This document shows positions 1 to 12,600 of a DNA stretch of 64,000 nt, one piece after another. The position numbers were made by a program, and so were the translations under genes. This DNA comes from Psococerastis gibbosa (lineage: Eukaryota > Arthropoda > Insecta > Psocodea > Psocidae): positions 2,542,001 to 2,606,000 of the forward strand of contig OZ020485.1 in the NCBI GenBank assembly GCA_963971405.1, read 5' to 3'. Under the pieces are notes generated by a model. The model was given only the letters and a program-made list of their open reading frames with translations, did no database searches and was not told the DNA's origin. The first letter of the stretch is position 1. Each line of letters begins with the position of its first letter.

Positions 1-2236
1 CACAAGTGGCAGAGCCATCATGACGATCAAGACCACATTTATGGGAGGGTCCGGACCCCCCGTCATGAAAATTTTTCTTAAGCTCGGTATACACTACTAT
101 GGTAGCCTCGGGCCTTAAGCTAGCATGCCTACTCCTCCCCCCCCCCCCTCGCCGATGGAGAGAATGGAGCGACCGCTCCAGGCCTCCCGCTTTGGGGGGC
201 CTCGCGCCTGGCTCAATAAGCACTGGATAAATTCAATTTTTTTGCAAAATAAAAAATAAATATTAATTTTATACTTAACATTGCTGTTTACTAAAAATTG
301 TAAAAGATGTACAGTATATCTAAATAATATTCTCTCTATTGAATTGGAGACCTCACAGGCACTGGAATTAGAAGACATAATCCACGAGTTTGCTACAATA
401 AAATATGGAAATACTTTAAGTGGGCATAATTATAGCAAACAATATTGATGTTAATGTGTGGTCATTTTCCAACGAATATTCTCAAATTTTTCCCCCGGGC
501 CCCCCTATTTCCAGCAATTTGAATAAGCATTATTGCTGCATCATTACTGATTTTAAAATGTGTAAAACCCCACTATTTTCCCCTTATTTTTTTCAAATTT
601 TCCCTCCGGGGGACACCCCCGGTCCCCCCATTGGTATCTATCTGCATCAGGCGCATGGGTTATTCAAGTAATGCACAGTAAATTAATGTGCTTTCGCTAA
701 CAAACACACCGATTGTACAATCGCTAAAATTAATTTGGCGTGGTAAAGGCTACACCCCCTTTTCCCGGAATGGCCCCTCCGAAAATCTGCCCTGGACCCG
801 CCCTTTCAGGGGGGGGGGGCTCGCGCAGAATTTCGCTCCTGGCCTCGCGAACCCACGGGTCGGCCCTGCCCCCCCCCCCTCCCCGTCACGAATCTATAAC
901 TACAGCCTTGATGACGATGATCATACAATTTTGGCTTACCGTAGTGTTCTATTTAGCTGTTGTGTACAATTCCTTTCCGATCAAAAGATAAATGAATTCA
1001 ATAGGCCTACTCCATCAGGAGCGCATCTGCCATCAAAGTCCCAAATCGAAAAACAAAAGCTTACTGCCAAATCCCTTGCTGCAACAGCCAAATACCCAAA
1101 GTAATTGAAAAAATGCAGGGTGGGCGCAGTTGTGCACCTCCTCCCCCTCTACAAAATATGTTAAGCCCTCTATTAAACGGATATTTTGCAGCACCCCAAT
1201 TTATACGGTGGCGGTTTCCGGTAGTGTCTTTAATGGATTAGCTGGTGTTATGACTGGGCTTTGCTTGACTTTCTTCCGAGGATTTGACTTATTGAATACT
1301 CATTTGACGTTATTCCAATGCAAATCACATGTCTGCGTTTGCTCTTTGTTGTCTTGATGGTTTACCAACATATTGTATATTTTGATTGAATAATTCGTAC
1401 CATGGTATCAGCAAGTTTCGCGACTCGCTTTCCCAGTGTAACATACTAAAACTTGGAAAAATTAACCAGAAATATTAACAAATATCGTAAGTTAGCATAT
1501 AATAACAATAAGAGGTGCAGAGTAGCCTACCTGTTTAACTTTGTAGAAAGCCTCTTTAGGCAGAGGAATTCGGGAAAGGAATTCTTGAAAAAAAATGAAC
1601 GGACACGGGATTCGAATTCGATTTATTAAGGGCATGCGAAATTCAACCCTAGGCCCATCTTTTGAGGTAGCCAAGTGCCAAAAAAACAATTATTTGGAAC
1701 TACAGTACGGTACTCATGATTATTATAGGTTTCGGTACCTATACTAATTGATAATAATGTACCAGTACCGGTTCTAGTTGTTGGAGTGGCTAAAACGCAT
1801 TTTTTGAGAATAAATTTCTGCCTAAATCATGACCTCGATGTCAACCCACACCGACCACAAGTGACATGCTTACTATTGAAACCGTTTAATTTCTGCCAAA
1901 GGTGTACAGCATCCCAGCGGTCCCACACCTGGCATACCTGATCTCAGTCTGACATACCGCCATCCCTTGTGAAGTATTGTCCCCCGAGACATTGTTGTAA
2001 TGAAACTGTAAAAAGCTCTCAGATGGAACGGGGCGTTCGCCGTAAATGACCAACAAATTGTGAAATTAAATCAACTGGATTAACAATTGATGAGGGAGGG
2101 GTCACCCAGATCGATACCATCGCCCGAACAGATTTATTCAACTCCCTGTTTTAGCATATAAGATAGTGTACAAAATCGCGTCAAGTACACAAATTAATAT
2201 TATAGTACAACTCAGTTTTTTCCTCTTAAGTGGATA
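1..2236. other. Downstream intron of the Hr51-like gene: no exon seen
   Basis: AT-rich DNA with several G/C runs (for example 138-150, 811-820, 870-878) that look like debris of the C/G-run MITEs. I saw no second zinc finger, so the next exon is outside the window. Confidence 0.5.
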
Positions 2237-2662
2237 GGGGTATTCACTGTGTTTGGTATATACGAATAGAAAAATAATGCCATAAGGAAACGTATTTCAA
2301 AACATTCCCACACTTTACCCAACTACTTGGTTGGGTAAACTGAGCTTGGGGAATCGAAAACGCCAAACGGCCTTATTTGTTGTTGTTTTGCATTTGAATT
2401 TTGGTTTTTATATTTATTTAATTTAAGAAATAGAGCTCTGTGACAAAAATTAATATTAAAAAAAAGGAAACTTATGGCAAGAGGTGGACTGCAGCAGATG
2501 TTCATAAGCTAATAACAGAAGGCCAAGAAACTTTGGATGTAAATTAGGTTAAGTCGGGTAAAGTCGGAAACGGAGAGATACACGTTTCCATGGCAATTAT
2601 TTTTCTACGTAGAAAAACTGGAGTACTTTCCCTTAGGGAAAACCAAACGCAGTGAATACCCC
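2237..2662. mobile_element. 426-bp MITE with TA-flanked inverted ends
   Basis: Left end ggggtattcactgtgtttgg and right end ccaaacgcagtgaatacccc are inverted repeats with one mismatch, flanked by TA on both sides (2235-2236, 2663-2664). This fits a Tc1/mariner-type non-autonomous element. The interior is AT-rich and non-coding. Confidence 0.75.
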
Positions 2663-3334
2663 TATTATGGAGCGTACAAAATTGGGACCCCAAAATCCGA
2701 TACCGATTTTTTTTTTCATTTACAAAGCAAGTTATTAAAACTTTAGACTGAATGAATGACTGTGTGTATTAAATATAGAACAATTTAAACACAATTATTG
2801 TAAAGCTCCACAAGAAGACCTATAACAATTTACCCTACTCTAAAACTAAATATTAAGATATATGTAATATGTATACATAAGATATATATTAAAATAGATA
2901 AGACTATTGAAGTATTATATGTAGTAGGTATGCATTTACATGCTCACCACTGAAATATTATTATTTTTAACAAAATCCTATTAGATCTATTTTATAGAAT
3001 AGTTATGGAATAGCATACAAAGTATGTAAATCAATCGGGTAAATTGTGCGTGCCATTTTGGAAAGCTTTCATTTCTTATCTACTCTTCTTCAGAACGAAC
3101 ATTAAATATTGCTGTGGAAGGAGGAATTGATCATTTTCATAATATTGACACTGAATTTTTGGTTTAGAAAATAGTTTGGGATCTCATGAGGCAGCAATGT
3201 TACTAGTGTAGAAGAAGTAAAGTAAGTAATTTGGCAGACAGCAGCTGCGATATGTCAAAAATACCTCAGTTGTGATATTGTTACCTCTGCAGGGGTAGGT
3301 GTTGCATGCACGACAGCTCGATGTACTGTAGTAC

Positions 3335-3641
3335 CTGTAAATGAGTTTGCGACGGACGCTCCTCTTGAAGAAGCCGCTGCAGCCGTTGCAGGCGAGGATG
3401 CCGTAGTGCTTGCCGGAGCTCGTGTCGCCGCACACGACGCACGTCAGCCCGAGTGACTTGATCTTGCTCTGAGGCAGGTGTCCGAGCAGGAAGGGGCTGG
3501 GCGGCGAGCGGTGGGCCTGCACGATGGTCTGCAGGTGCGGGGGTCCGCAAGGGCCCAGGCACAGGGGCAGGGGGTGCACGGGGCTCGACCCCGCCGAGTA
3601 GCACTCCGGGGACGACCCCAGGCGCATGCCATGCTCGATAC
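3335..3641 (-). CDS. Hr51: Hr51-like exon 2: first zinc finger
   Basis: A 307-bp exon. The acceptor is ttggttgcag at 3651-3642 and the donor AG|gtac follows base 3335. It enters with two bases of a split Gly codon and leaves with two bases of the Arg codon after KLIY, the position where the family often has an intron. It is much more GC-rich than its surroundings. An open frame running on to 3184 is intron read-through, because the peptide loses all family similarity after the donor. A reading frame that appears to begin at 3651 uses a TTG inside the polypyrimidine/acceptor region and is not a true start. Confidence 0.9.
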
Positions 3642-6600
3642 CTGCAACCAATGCCGTACTATAAAGGAAAAACGACAGAAAATTTTCTTTACTCTCGATA
3701 TGAGCAAATTTGGGGCGTTTCGGTCCACACTTACAATCAACCCAATACTAGTGTTTTACTCATGAACATTAGTTACAACGTCAATTTTGCAGTCATTCCA
3801 AGGAGGAAAATGGATTGACCACAGACCACATAATGCGGACGAGGCGATTCGGGCCGCTGATCTGAAAAGGGAAGTCGTGCTCTTAGTCTTGCCAAACCAC
3901 TGCCTCAAGTTTTTCTACCAAGATGTCCTTTTTCTGCCGGGCCCCCTCAGTTCTTCTATCTATTCCCTAGCACTATTACGTGTAGAAGGCGATACTTTTT
4001 GGATTACCCCTGAACTTGTATTGTTTCCAGACCTGCCAAAATTGTAGCCAAACTGTGTTATTGGCATCGAAATAATATGTACATGTTTCATGGTGTTTCT
4101 TACATAAAAATTACGGCATGAAAATTAATAACACAACGAGCTCCCAAAATTTTCATTTTTCCCTTTTATTTATTTCAGACAATATTATGAGGACGTTGCA
4201 ATTTATCATAAAACCAGAGTAATCTTGAAGAAATAAAAAGAAAGTTGAGTATAAACGTCTCATGAAAACCCAGCCATCCAATTTGTTGCTCCCAAACAAA
4301 ATGTCGTCCAAATAAACGATCGAATCCCCCCACCAACCGAAATCCCATCAACGAGATAGAGAGACCTAAACTCTCTAACTTTGTAATCTTTTTCCCGAGC
4401 AGCAGCAAGTAAAATAAAACTCAGCGACTAAAAAGAAGTGGGGGGGGGGGGGCAGAAGCTCTCAATCCGATTAGCAAGACTTGTGAATGGCGTAGGAGAA
4501 GGGAAATTTAAATCAAGAGGGCTCAACTTTTATTCGAATTTGCATGGCAGTAAAGTGAACGGCGCGTCAAAGCTAAGCAACATGGGGAATCAATTTAGGA
4601 AATTTCATTAGCATTTTCGGAGCGCAGAGGCGTACTCGCGCACATCTCCCCTCGCGCTCGGGGACCCATTAATTCTCGATTGCCCCCTCCACCGCGCGAG
4701 GGTAATTCTCGATTGCCCCCTCCCCCACTCAATGTAATGTTTGTCAACCTACGCGAGTGATTGGTTCATTACTATTCATACACCTTCCATTAGCCCCATA
4801 ATTCACGCTTTTATTGATTACAATTCGACGAACTTTTTTTATACAAACTTGAACAGTTTTTTGTAAACAATATTTTGCAATGCAATTAGGTATACCAGTA
4901 CTATGGATCCATAATACATTTTTATGTGTATATTAGTGTGAATTCTTTAGGAAAAGAAAATGATTTTTTTTTTAAATTCTTCATCATGTACCTAGTGCCA
5001 GTTGTCAGCGAGGATGATGGAGTGTTCCATAAAATTAATAAATAATTGTAATAAGACAATTGCTGTGATTTAAATGCATATCAAGTCTCCTCATTAATTT
5101 ATAGGCTTTAAAGAATGCCGAATTAGCTATGAGCAGCGCCCTGGGCTAAATTGGACTTGGAGACCTTTTACAATAATACAACATTATAATGTCTGTCTGC
5201 TGCCAACTTTCGTCGCCAAATTTTAATAGGGTCATAAAATTTTTAAACGGTTTTTTAATTCAATAACGTAGGCTATATGAGTTATTTTTATTTCCTCCCC
5301 TTTGGAGGCTCTTCCATTAACGTGGCCCTGGGCTGCAGGGGGTGATCCAACACAGGTTACATAACGCTATACAATATGGAAAGTGGAATATGAACTTTGA
5401 TAAGAATTGTTTGTAATTTTGAATAATATTATTAAACAGTATGATATAGGCCTACTGCACTGCTAATTTAATACAATACTAAAAAAATAGAACTGCGAAA
5501 TGGCGTCAGCTACTCAGCATAAACCTGAGCTCATGAAGTGGGTGCAACAGCACAGCCAAGCAACACAAGTTATCGACATTGGAACCTCTCCAGATGAAAC
5601 TGCGCACACCCAACCACCCTAAGAAGACTCAACACATTGGTTTAAACAATAGCTGTGACAGGGCTTTCTAACATAGAATTGCATGGTATCGTAAGAAGAT
5701 ACAATAGATGATAGTAGTTGAACATGTTACTGAATCTTGAAACATTAAGCATCTGGCTTTTCCCGGGGTAATTTTTGAGACATGCAGTGGAGAGAAACCA
5801 CAGCTTCCGGTTGGAGTCACAGGATGGGGCTCACTTCAAATATATTACCTACAACTTTTACAGTACTTCTCTCCAGTTTTCTCTAAAGTTGTATTACAAG
5901 TATAGTTTCTCGATTTCTATCTAGCCACATGACTGTTACCACGTCCACATAATTATATACAACTGACTGTATACATCCAAAAATAGAGCATCAAGGAAAA
6001 TGTGGACAATATGGGACTGGAGCCCGTGACCTATGCCTATTGTGTCGCCACCACACCAATTGTCCACCTTACCCAGGTTTCCCTTGATTCTCAATAAGAT
6101 AATAAGGTTGATATTGCCCGGACAGGCATACGTCGTGGGTTCGAAATTTTAACATGCCTTCAATTTTTGCCACCCTTACCACGTCTATTTCCATTCGTAA
6201 ACAATGGTATTTCTTTTCGACGTGACAACGTCTAATAAATCGATGAGCTCCTGCTGGAATACTAGGTGTATCTACGAAAAAATGTAACGCGGGTCGCTAA
6301 CGCGGGTCGCTAACGCGGGTCGCTAACGCGGGTCGCTCACGCGGGTCACTGACGCTGGTTTAAAACAACTTCTTGGGCAGATGTAGAAGATCTATCTCAA
6401 TTTTAATTATACCCATGTCTTCGTCTATTCTTCCTCTTTCAGGCCATGCTATATTTGTTGTGATAGGGTAAGTGGCTCGACTTGGGGGGTGGAAAGGTGA
6501 GGAGGTGCGCCCAAATTTGACCCGAATTAGCCGATATTAATCGAAAATAGGCCTTTTTGGCCACGTTTTTTGGGGTGTTAATATCTATTTGAAAACTTCA

Positions 6601-9600
6601 AGTTACTATAGTACTTTAGTTCTTTTCCACCTTTCTTACTATTTTCATTATATATATATTATATTATATATTATATTTCCAGACATATATTCAGTTTTAC
6701 TTTCCGCCTCTGCGTTCAGGCTCAGGTGAGTTGGTAAGTCATCACTGTTTCGGCGGAAACCAGGTTCAAAGGGTACTTTTGAATTTACAAGCATAGAATA
6801 AAAACATTCCACAGCCTGCAATTTTCAACCGAAATTAATTTTTAATGTCTCATTTGAAACACTATGAATTGAGGTTTCAAACGAGTATAAAAACATATTT
6901 TCAAATTCACCCCTTCACCCCTTAAACACGAGTGGAACACAAAATGACGCATTTCCAGCAATCCCATTTGAATTGGATTTTAAAAGCAATTTTTTGGGTT
7001 GATATGGAAGGCTTATCTTAATTAAATGTATACCAATGTCTTCGCCTATTCTTCTTCTTTCAGACCATGCTATATTTCTGGTGATCAAGCACGGGGTTTG
7101 GCTTTGGGGGTGTGAAACGTCAGGGAGTGCGCACGATTTTTAACAAAAATAGGCCTCTTTCGGCCTATCTATTCTATTTCGGCCGCGTTATTATCACGTA
7201 TTTAAAAAATGGAAACTACGGTACTTAAGGGCTTTTCCACATTTCTTTCTCTTTCCAGCCAAACATTATTTTATTTAATAATTTAATTAAGTTTAAGTTA
7301 ATTTAGGCGTTGTGACGTAAAACTATCGTCCGTAAACCGACATTACAACCGCCTTACAGACAACCAATTTCTTGCTGTGTTTTTATTGTGAAACTCTTAG
7401 ACTTTATAATAATATTTAAATTATTATGTGGTCTAAGGTGAAAGTGGTGAAACTACTCTCGATGTGCACACATCAAATATTTCCTTTGAAGTGATTAATT
7501 TATGTTTGTATACAATCGAGTTTGTGAAATTGCATAACAAAATTAGTTTTTATCAGGGTTCTTCGCCGTTAATGGGTTCAATCTGCCACTCCAAAATTTA
7601 GCAGTCAAAACAATAATCTCACCACCACCCGCACTCCGCACAAGGCAAGTCTTGGGATTAGTATTGTAAATTAGTGAAATGAGTTTATTGTATATATTAT
7701 TATGGAGCTGATTTATTAATAAAAATTATTTTTACATTCAATATTCTGTGTTTGGAAGAGATCACGCTTTTTTATCCTTGCATTGTTCAGTTTGATGTTT
7801 CACCTGTAATTTTTTTCCTTTTTTTCTCCCTCTAAAAACACTAAAACTGTTTGTTTTTCTATGTACATTCTTAAAAATTTTCGGGGGGGGGGGGGGGCGG
7901 ACCCGCCGTTTTTCTGGGGGTATTCCATGCTAACCCTCCCCCCACCCCTTGGTAGTTAGCCCCCCCCCCCCAAATAAAATCCTGGCTACGTGCTTGGTTT
8001 CGAGGCAAAGTAACCGTATATACTTCTATTCTGAGATAACTATTTTATTTCCTGCTAATATCAATTTCCCATTTCACAGCGTTTCCTTGCAGTATTTAGT
8101 AGATAACAGTACCTATACCTACTTTAGAAACCATTGTAATTCTTTGTAAACAATAGATTAAGGGACTTTTGGGACCTTTTAGGATATTTTACGAGACCGG
8201 TACCGGAACCGACTACCGAGTCACTCGGGACAAGCCCCGGTAACTGAGCCCGGTCTCGACATTAGACAGTAAAATACCAATCTCATAGATAGACAATTCC
8301 CTTGGATGATTGACCATGGTTCATCATCCCAATTTATACTGCTTCATCAAATAACCGTGAAAGTTTTTGTAATTATATCAGCAGTTTATTCACACAACAT
8401 GATATACTGTAATTATAAGACTTGGACTTTATACATACAATATGGCAAACCTGCAGTTTCCTCTCAGTCTAAAGCGCGCGTGCTAAAGAAATGGATAGCA
8501 ATTGAGACAGTCTGAAAATGTCGATCCAATTACTTTGTACAAACTTGACTGGAAACCAACAATTTGGCTTGGGAAACAGGGACGTTTCAGTTCACTGAAA
8601 GACCTGAGTTAAAAGCGCTGGCAACAAACAGAAGAGTAAAAAGACCATTCAAAAGTGTTGACAACTCGATAAAATCTGCTCAGTGTTGAAAAAATTGGGT
8701 GAATGCGAAATCATACTATGTACTACCAGCGATGAGGCAGTGGGTGCGGATAAGTTAGGTCGTTAGCCGGTTAGGCATAGTACAGTATAAGGAATAACTA
8801 CGTTATTTGATGGGCAATGTATTGCCGGCAGTGACTTCTTACAATTTATTGATGTAAATTCAATTCATATGCATATTAGGCATAGGGAAAGAATTGGTTG
8901 GGCGACGGAAAATTTCAAGTATACAAAATAACCTGCTTAACTGTCGTCATTTTGGTCCGTTTCCCCTGAAATTATGATCGCTCGGGGTAAAACCGTTCAA
9001 GACTCAGTTAAATTGTTAAAATTTATCGGGGGCAAATTGTGTGTGATGGGGGAGCAGATCCTTGATGTTCCTCAGATGAATTTTTCAAATACGATGAGAG
9101 CAACATTATTTTATTTACTCCAAATGTAAGCAAACATAGGCGGAGGAGGGGAGGGTGCTGAGTGCAGATCCAACTCGATAACGGGCCCAACACCGTGACC
9201 TGTCTCATTAGTGCTGACTTGGTTATCTCTGTCTTGTTGTTATCTCGTTGTGTAAGCTCCCGCAGCGAATCTCAATCCGCCCTTCCTGCTCTCAAATTCA
9301 ATTAGCTTGCATTGCCCCGGTTCTTTTGTGTCGAGTGGCTTGTACATTTTACTGTTTCGCACGACTTGTCGACTTGTATGTATTGCTCTTCTTTTGGGTT
9401 CAAGCAGCAAGAAGACGACCCAGTCCTCACTCCCTTATTCTATCGCTAGGCTATATGATACATTTGTCGGCTCAGTCGGCTCTTGAACATAATAAGGTGG
9501 TATAGCATAACTAAACAAATCGACTATTCTGTACAAAAATAATCACAGCCCTTGGTGAAATCACGGGCACGGCCTTGATTATATACGGATACGCGTTATT

Positions 9601-12600
9601 GTACTTTTATAATTCACTGTGAACTGTGGCCACTGTGGGTATTTTTGACTTGTTTTTAAAGAGCTTCTTAACGACACCTAACTAGTAGTCAGTTGTCTCA
9701 TACTGATAAAATTGACCGTACGGCCTTATACGAGCCCCTTCTTCACCTCCTGTCCATGTGGCTATCGCCTATCTAATTTATTTTTTTATTTTTTATTTTT
9801 TAAAAAAGGTGAATCGCATACAAATAATTTAATGAATGTATCCGATTGACCTCTTCAGTCGCCTCTGTACGTTAGTTCCCGTGTTGAGTTACGACACGTC
9901 TCCGATCGCATGGCGTGTAAAGACTCGCACAAGTGCAAGCACGTTACCACCTGGCCATTGAAGTCGATAAGGTACATACAGTGGCCGTGGCATATGCAGT
10001 ATATTAAGCTTCAATAACGATTTATTACATTAATAATGGATTAAGTGTTATTAATACCAAAATTGCGTTCGTATCTTCGTATATTTCTTTTGCCTGATGC
10101 TATGTCAGGCCTGAAAATTTGTAATGGTAAGCAGTATATCGCGCATAAAAGGACTTTGCAGTGAGTAATTTTATAAAGAGCAGCAGCAGGAGCATGTACG
10201 GGGGATGAATGCGGTATAAGGTGAGGGATGAACGTAACGACATTATCATAGCAACGTAGTCCACACGCCCACACGTCCACACATTTTTCTGTACCTTTTC
10301 ACTCGGCTTTATTATATCGCGTGGTAGCCTCTGTCCTCGCATTTTTCATCCCGTTACATTTTAATTTAATTCCATGTGGAAGGCAAGGGAGCTTGTGAGC
10401 ACTAATTACTTCTCTCCGCAATTTTGGTACCTTTTATTCTTTTTTCCATTTCCAGCATCATATAGCCACATAGTATGAATGTTCTCCAGCTATTTACTGT
10501 ATAATGCTGCGGGTCTGAAGCTTCCAGGGCTGGTCGGAACAAAAATAATAATCGGGTTGAAAATGGCTGTGGTCTTGCGAAAGGGTTTCTAAATGGTATT
10601 TCTACTGTCGGAAGGTGGAAGGAAACAGGTCGCGTTAGGCAGACCTTACTGCAGCCGTTGGTTAAACTCAATAATGACCGTGGTACCCTTCATGGTATTT
10701 TGCATTCCATCTTTATCTCGGGGAGTACAAACCGTCTCTGGTTTCAGCCTAGAGCACTATATGGGTTATTCAAATATCTGTGCTAAAGCTGAAAAAGTAG
10801 AAACCGAAATAAAATAAATAAATAATAATATTTACGCAAAATTTCCATTGTATCTTGTATGTTCATAAAGGGCGGGTTTTCGGAGAACCGAGCATAAGTA
10901 TAGCAAATAACTTACATGAGGGACACATTTTGAAAAAGGTGCAAATTATCATATTTTAAGCATTTATTGTTATGTACGGTATAACACTGCAAAAAAGTAG
11001 AAAAGTCGGTTGCTTACTTAAAGATAAATGGCTGGAAAGAGAAGGAAACGTGGGAAAGCCCTTAAGTAGTTTGAATTTCATGCGCACCCCCTGACGCTTC
11101 ACAACCCCAAAGCCAAACCCCATGCTTGATCACCACAATTATATAGCATGGCCCGAAAGAAGAAGAATAGACGAAGACATGGGTATAATTTAAATTAAGA
11201 TAAGCCTTCCACATCAGCCCAAAAAATTGCTTTAAACCCGCCCATGTAATTCAAATGGGATTGCTAGAAATGAATTTTTTTGCGTCATTTTTAAGAAATT
11301 TTGTGTTCCACTCGGGGTAAATTTGAAAATATGTATTTCTACTCATTTCAAACCTTAATTTAGTTAATTTATACTGCTTCTAATGAGACATTAAAAATTA
11401 ATTTCGGTTGAAAATTGCAGGCTGTGGAATTTTTTACTCTATGCATGTAAATTCAAAAGTACCCTTTGAACCTGCTTTCCGCCGAAACAGTGATGGCTTA
11501 CCAACTCACCTGAGCCTGAACGAAGAAACAGATAGTATAACTGAATATATGTCTGGTAAGAGTAAGAAAGATGAAAAATAACTAAAGTAGTTTGAAGTTT
11601 TCAAATTGATATTAATACCCCCAAAAACGCGGCCGAAAACGGCCTATTTGCGATGAAAATCGGCAAATTCGGGCCAGATTTGGACGCACATCCTCACGTT
11701 TCCGCCCCCCACAGTCGAACCCCTTGCCTTATCACAACAAATATAGCATGGCCTGAAAGAAGAAGAATAGACGAAGACATGGGTATAATTAAAATTGAGA
11801 TAGACCTTCTACATCTGCTTTAAACCCCCTTTACTGACCGCGTCCGATCCGCGTTAGCGACCCGCGTTAGTGACCCGCGTTAGCAACCCGCGTTAGCGAC
11901 CCGCGTTACACTTTTTCGTACATGCACCTAGAATTCCAGCCGGCGCTCATCTATATTTATTAGACGTCACGTCAAAAAGTTCCGTTACACAAAAAATCAT
12001 ATATTTAAACATTTTGTCCCACCGTGGGGGAAAACAATTAATAATATAGCTGCGAAGTAGTAGAATTTTTTAATATTCATATATCTCACCTACTATATCT
12101 CTCCTCATCTCACCTTGTTTACACAAATTATAATATGTTCACAAAGAAAAATGAAGTGATGATTTTTAAACATTTATTTTCGAAAAATTAGGTTTTTAAT
12201 TTTATATGCATTTAAATCTCATTCTTTTTATGCTTTGAAGTTTTCATTTTTCAACAAAAAGAGTTATATATGAAAGATTTGACCAAAAACGCACGTTTAC
12301 GCAATCATACATAGAACACCCTCATGTTCTGACTCAAGCGAAATCTCAAATTAAACAAATTTGGTTTACCGGTATATCACAATACTTTCATTATAGGTAT
12401 TATACTTTGTACATTTACAGTTTAGGTCTTGGGCCCATAATTATATACAATAGGCCTATGTATAATTATTGCATTGGAAATGTTACTGATACCTCCATTC
12501 TTCTTATTTACTTATTAAGGTACACGGGCAGTGTCTATACCGTATAGTATTCAGAGTGTTCAGACCCATACATCTCTTTTATTTCTGTAATTACGAGGAG

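Larger units (their letters stand above)
6213..11979. mobile_element. Fold-back composite: ~1-kb inverted arms around a 3.8-kb centre
   Basis: The left arm 6213-7260 and right arm 11030-11979 are reverse complements with moderate divergence and indels. Starting from the outside, both arms contain a gacgtgac...gtctaataaat end, a 13-bp tandem repeat (taacgcgggtcgc, about five copies), and then two diverged tandem copies of a ~620-bp unit marked by cccatgtcttcgtctattct and ccatgctatattt. The centre (7261-11029) has no coding signal. This architecture matches Foldback-type elements, whose long inverted repeats are built from tandem subunits. Alternatively, two copies of one element inserted in opposite orientation. 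No target duplication was identified. Confidence 0.7.

Noticed and set aside
3184-3334. Open frame continuing past the zinc-finger exon ([17 protein letters not shown])
   Set aside because: It follows a GT donor at the usual exon end. The peptide does not match the rest of the first finger or the second finger, so it is intron read-through.
6285-6358. CRISPR-like array
   Set aside because: A contiguous 13-bp tandem repeat without spacers, in an animal genome.
10402-10671. 89-codon minus-strand open frame with Pro/Phe-rich peptide
   Set aside because: No family, no splice context and no codon bias distinct from neighbours; it lies in the centre of the fold-back composite.
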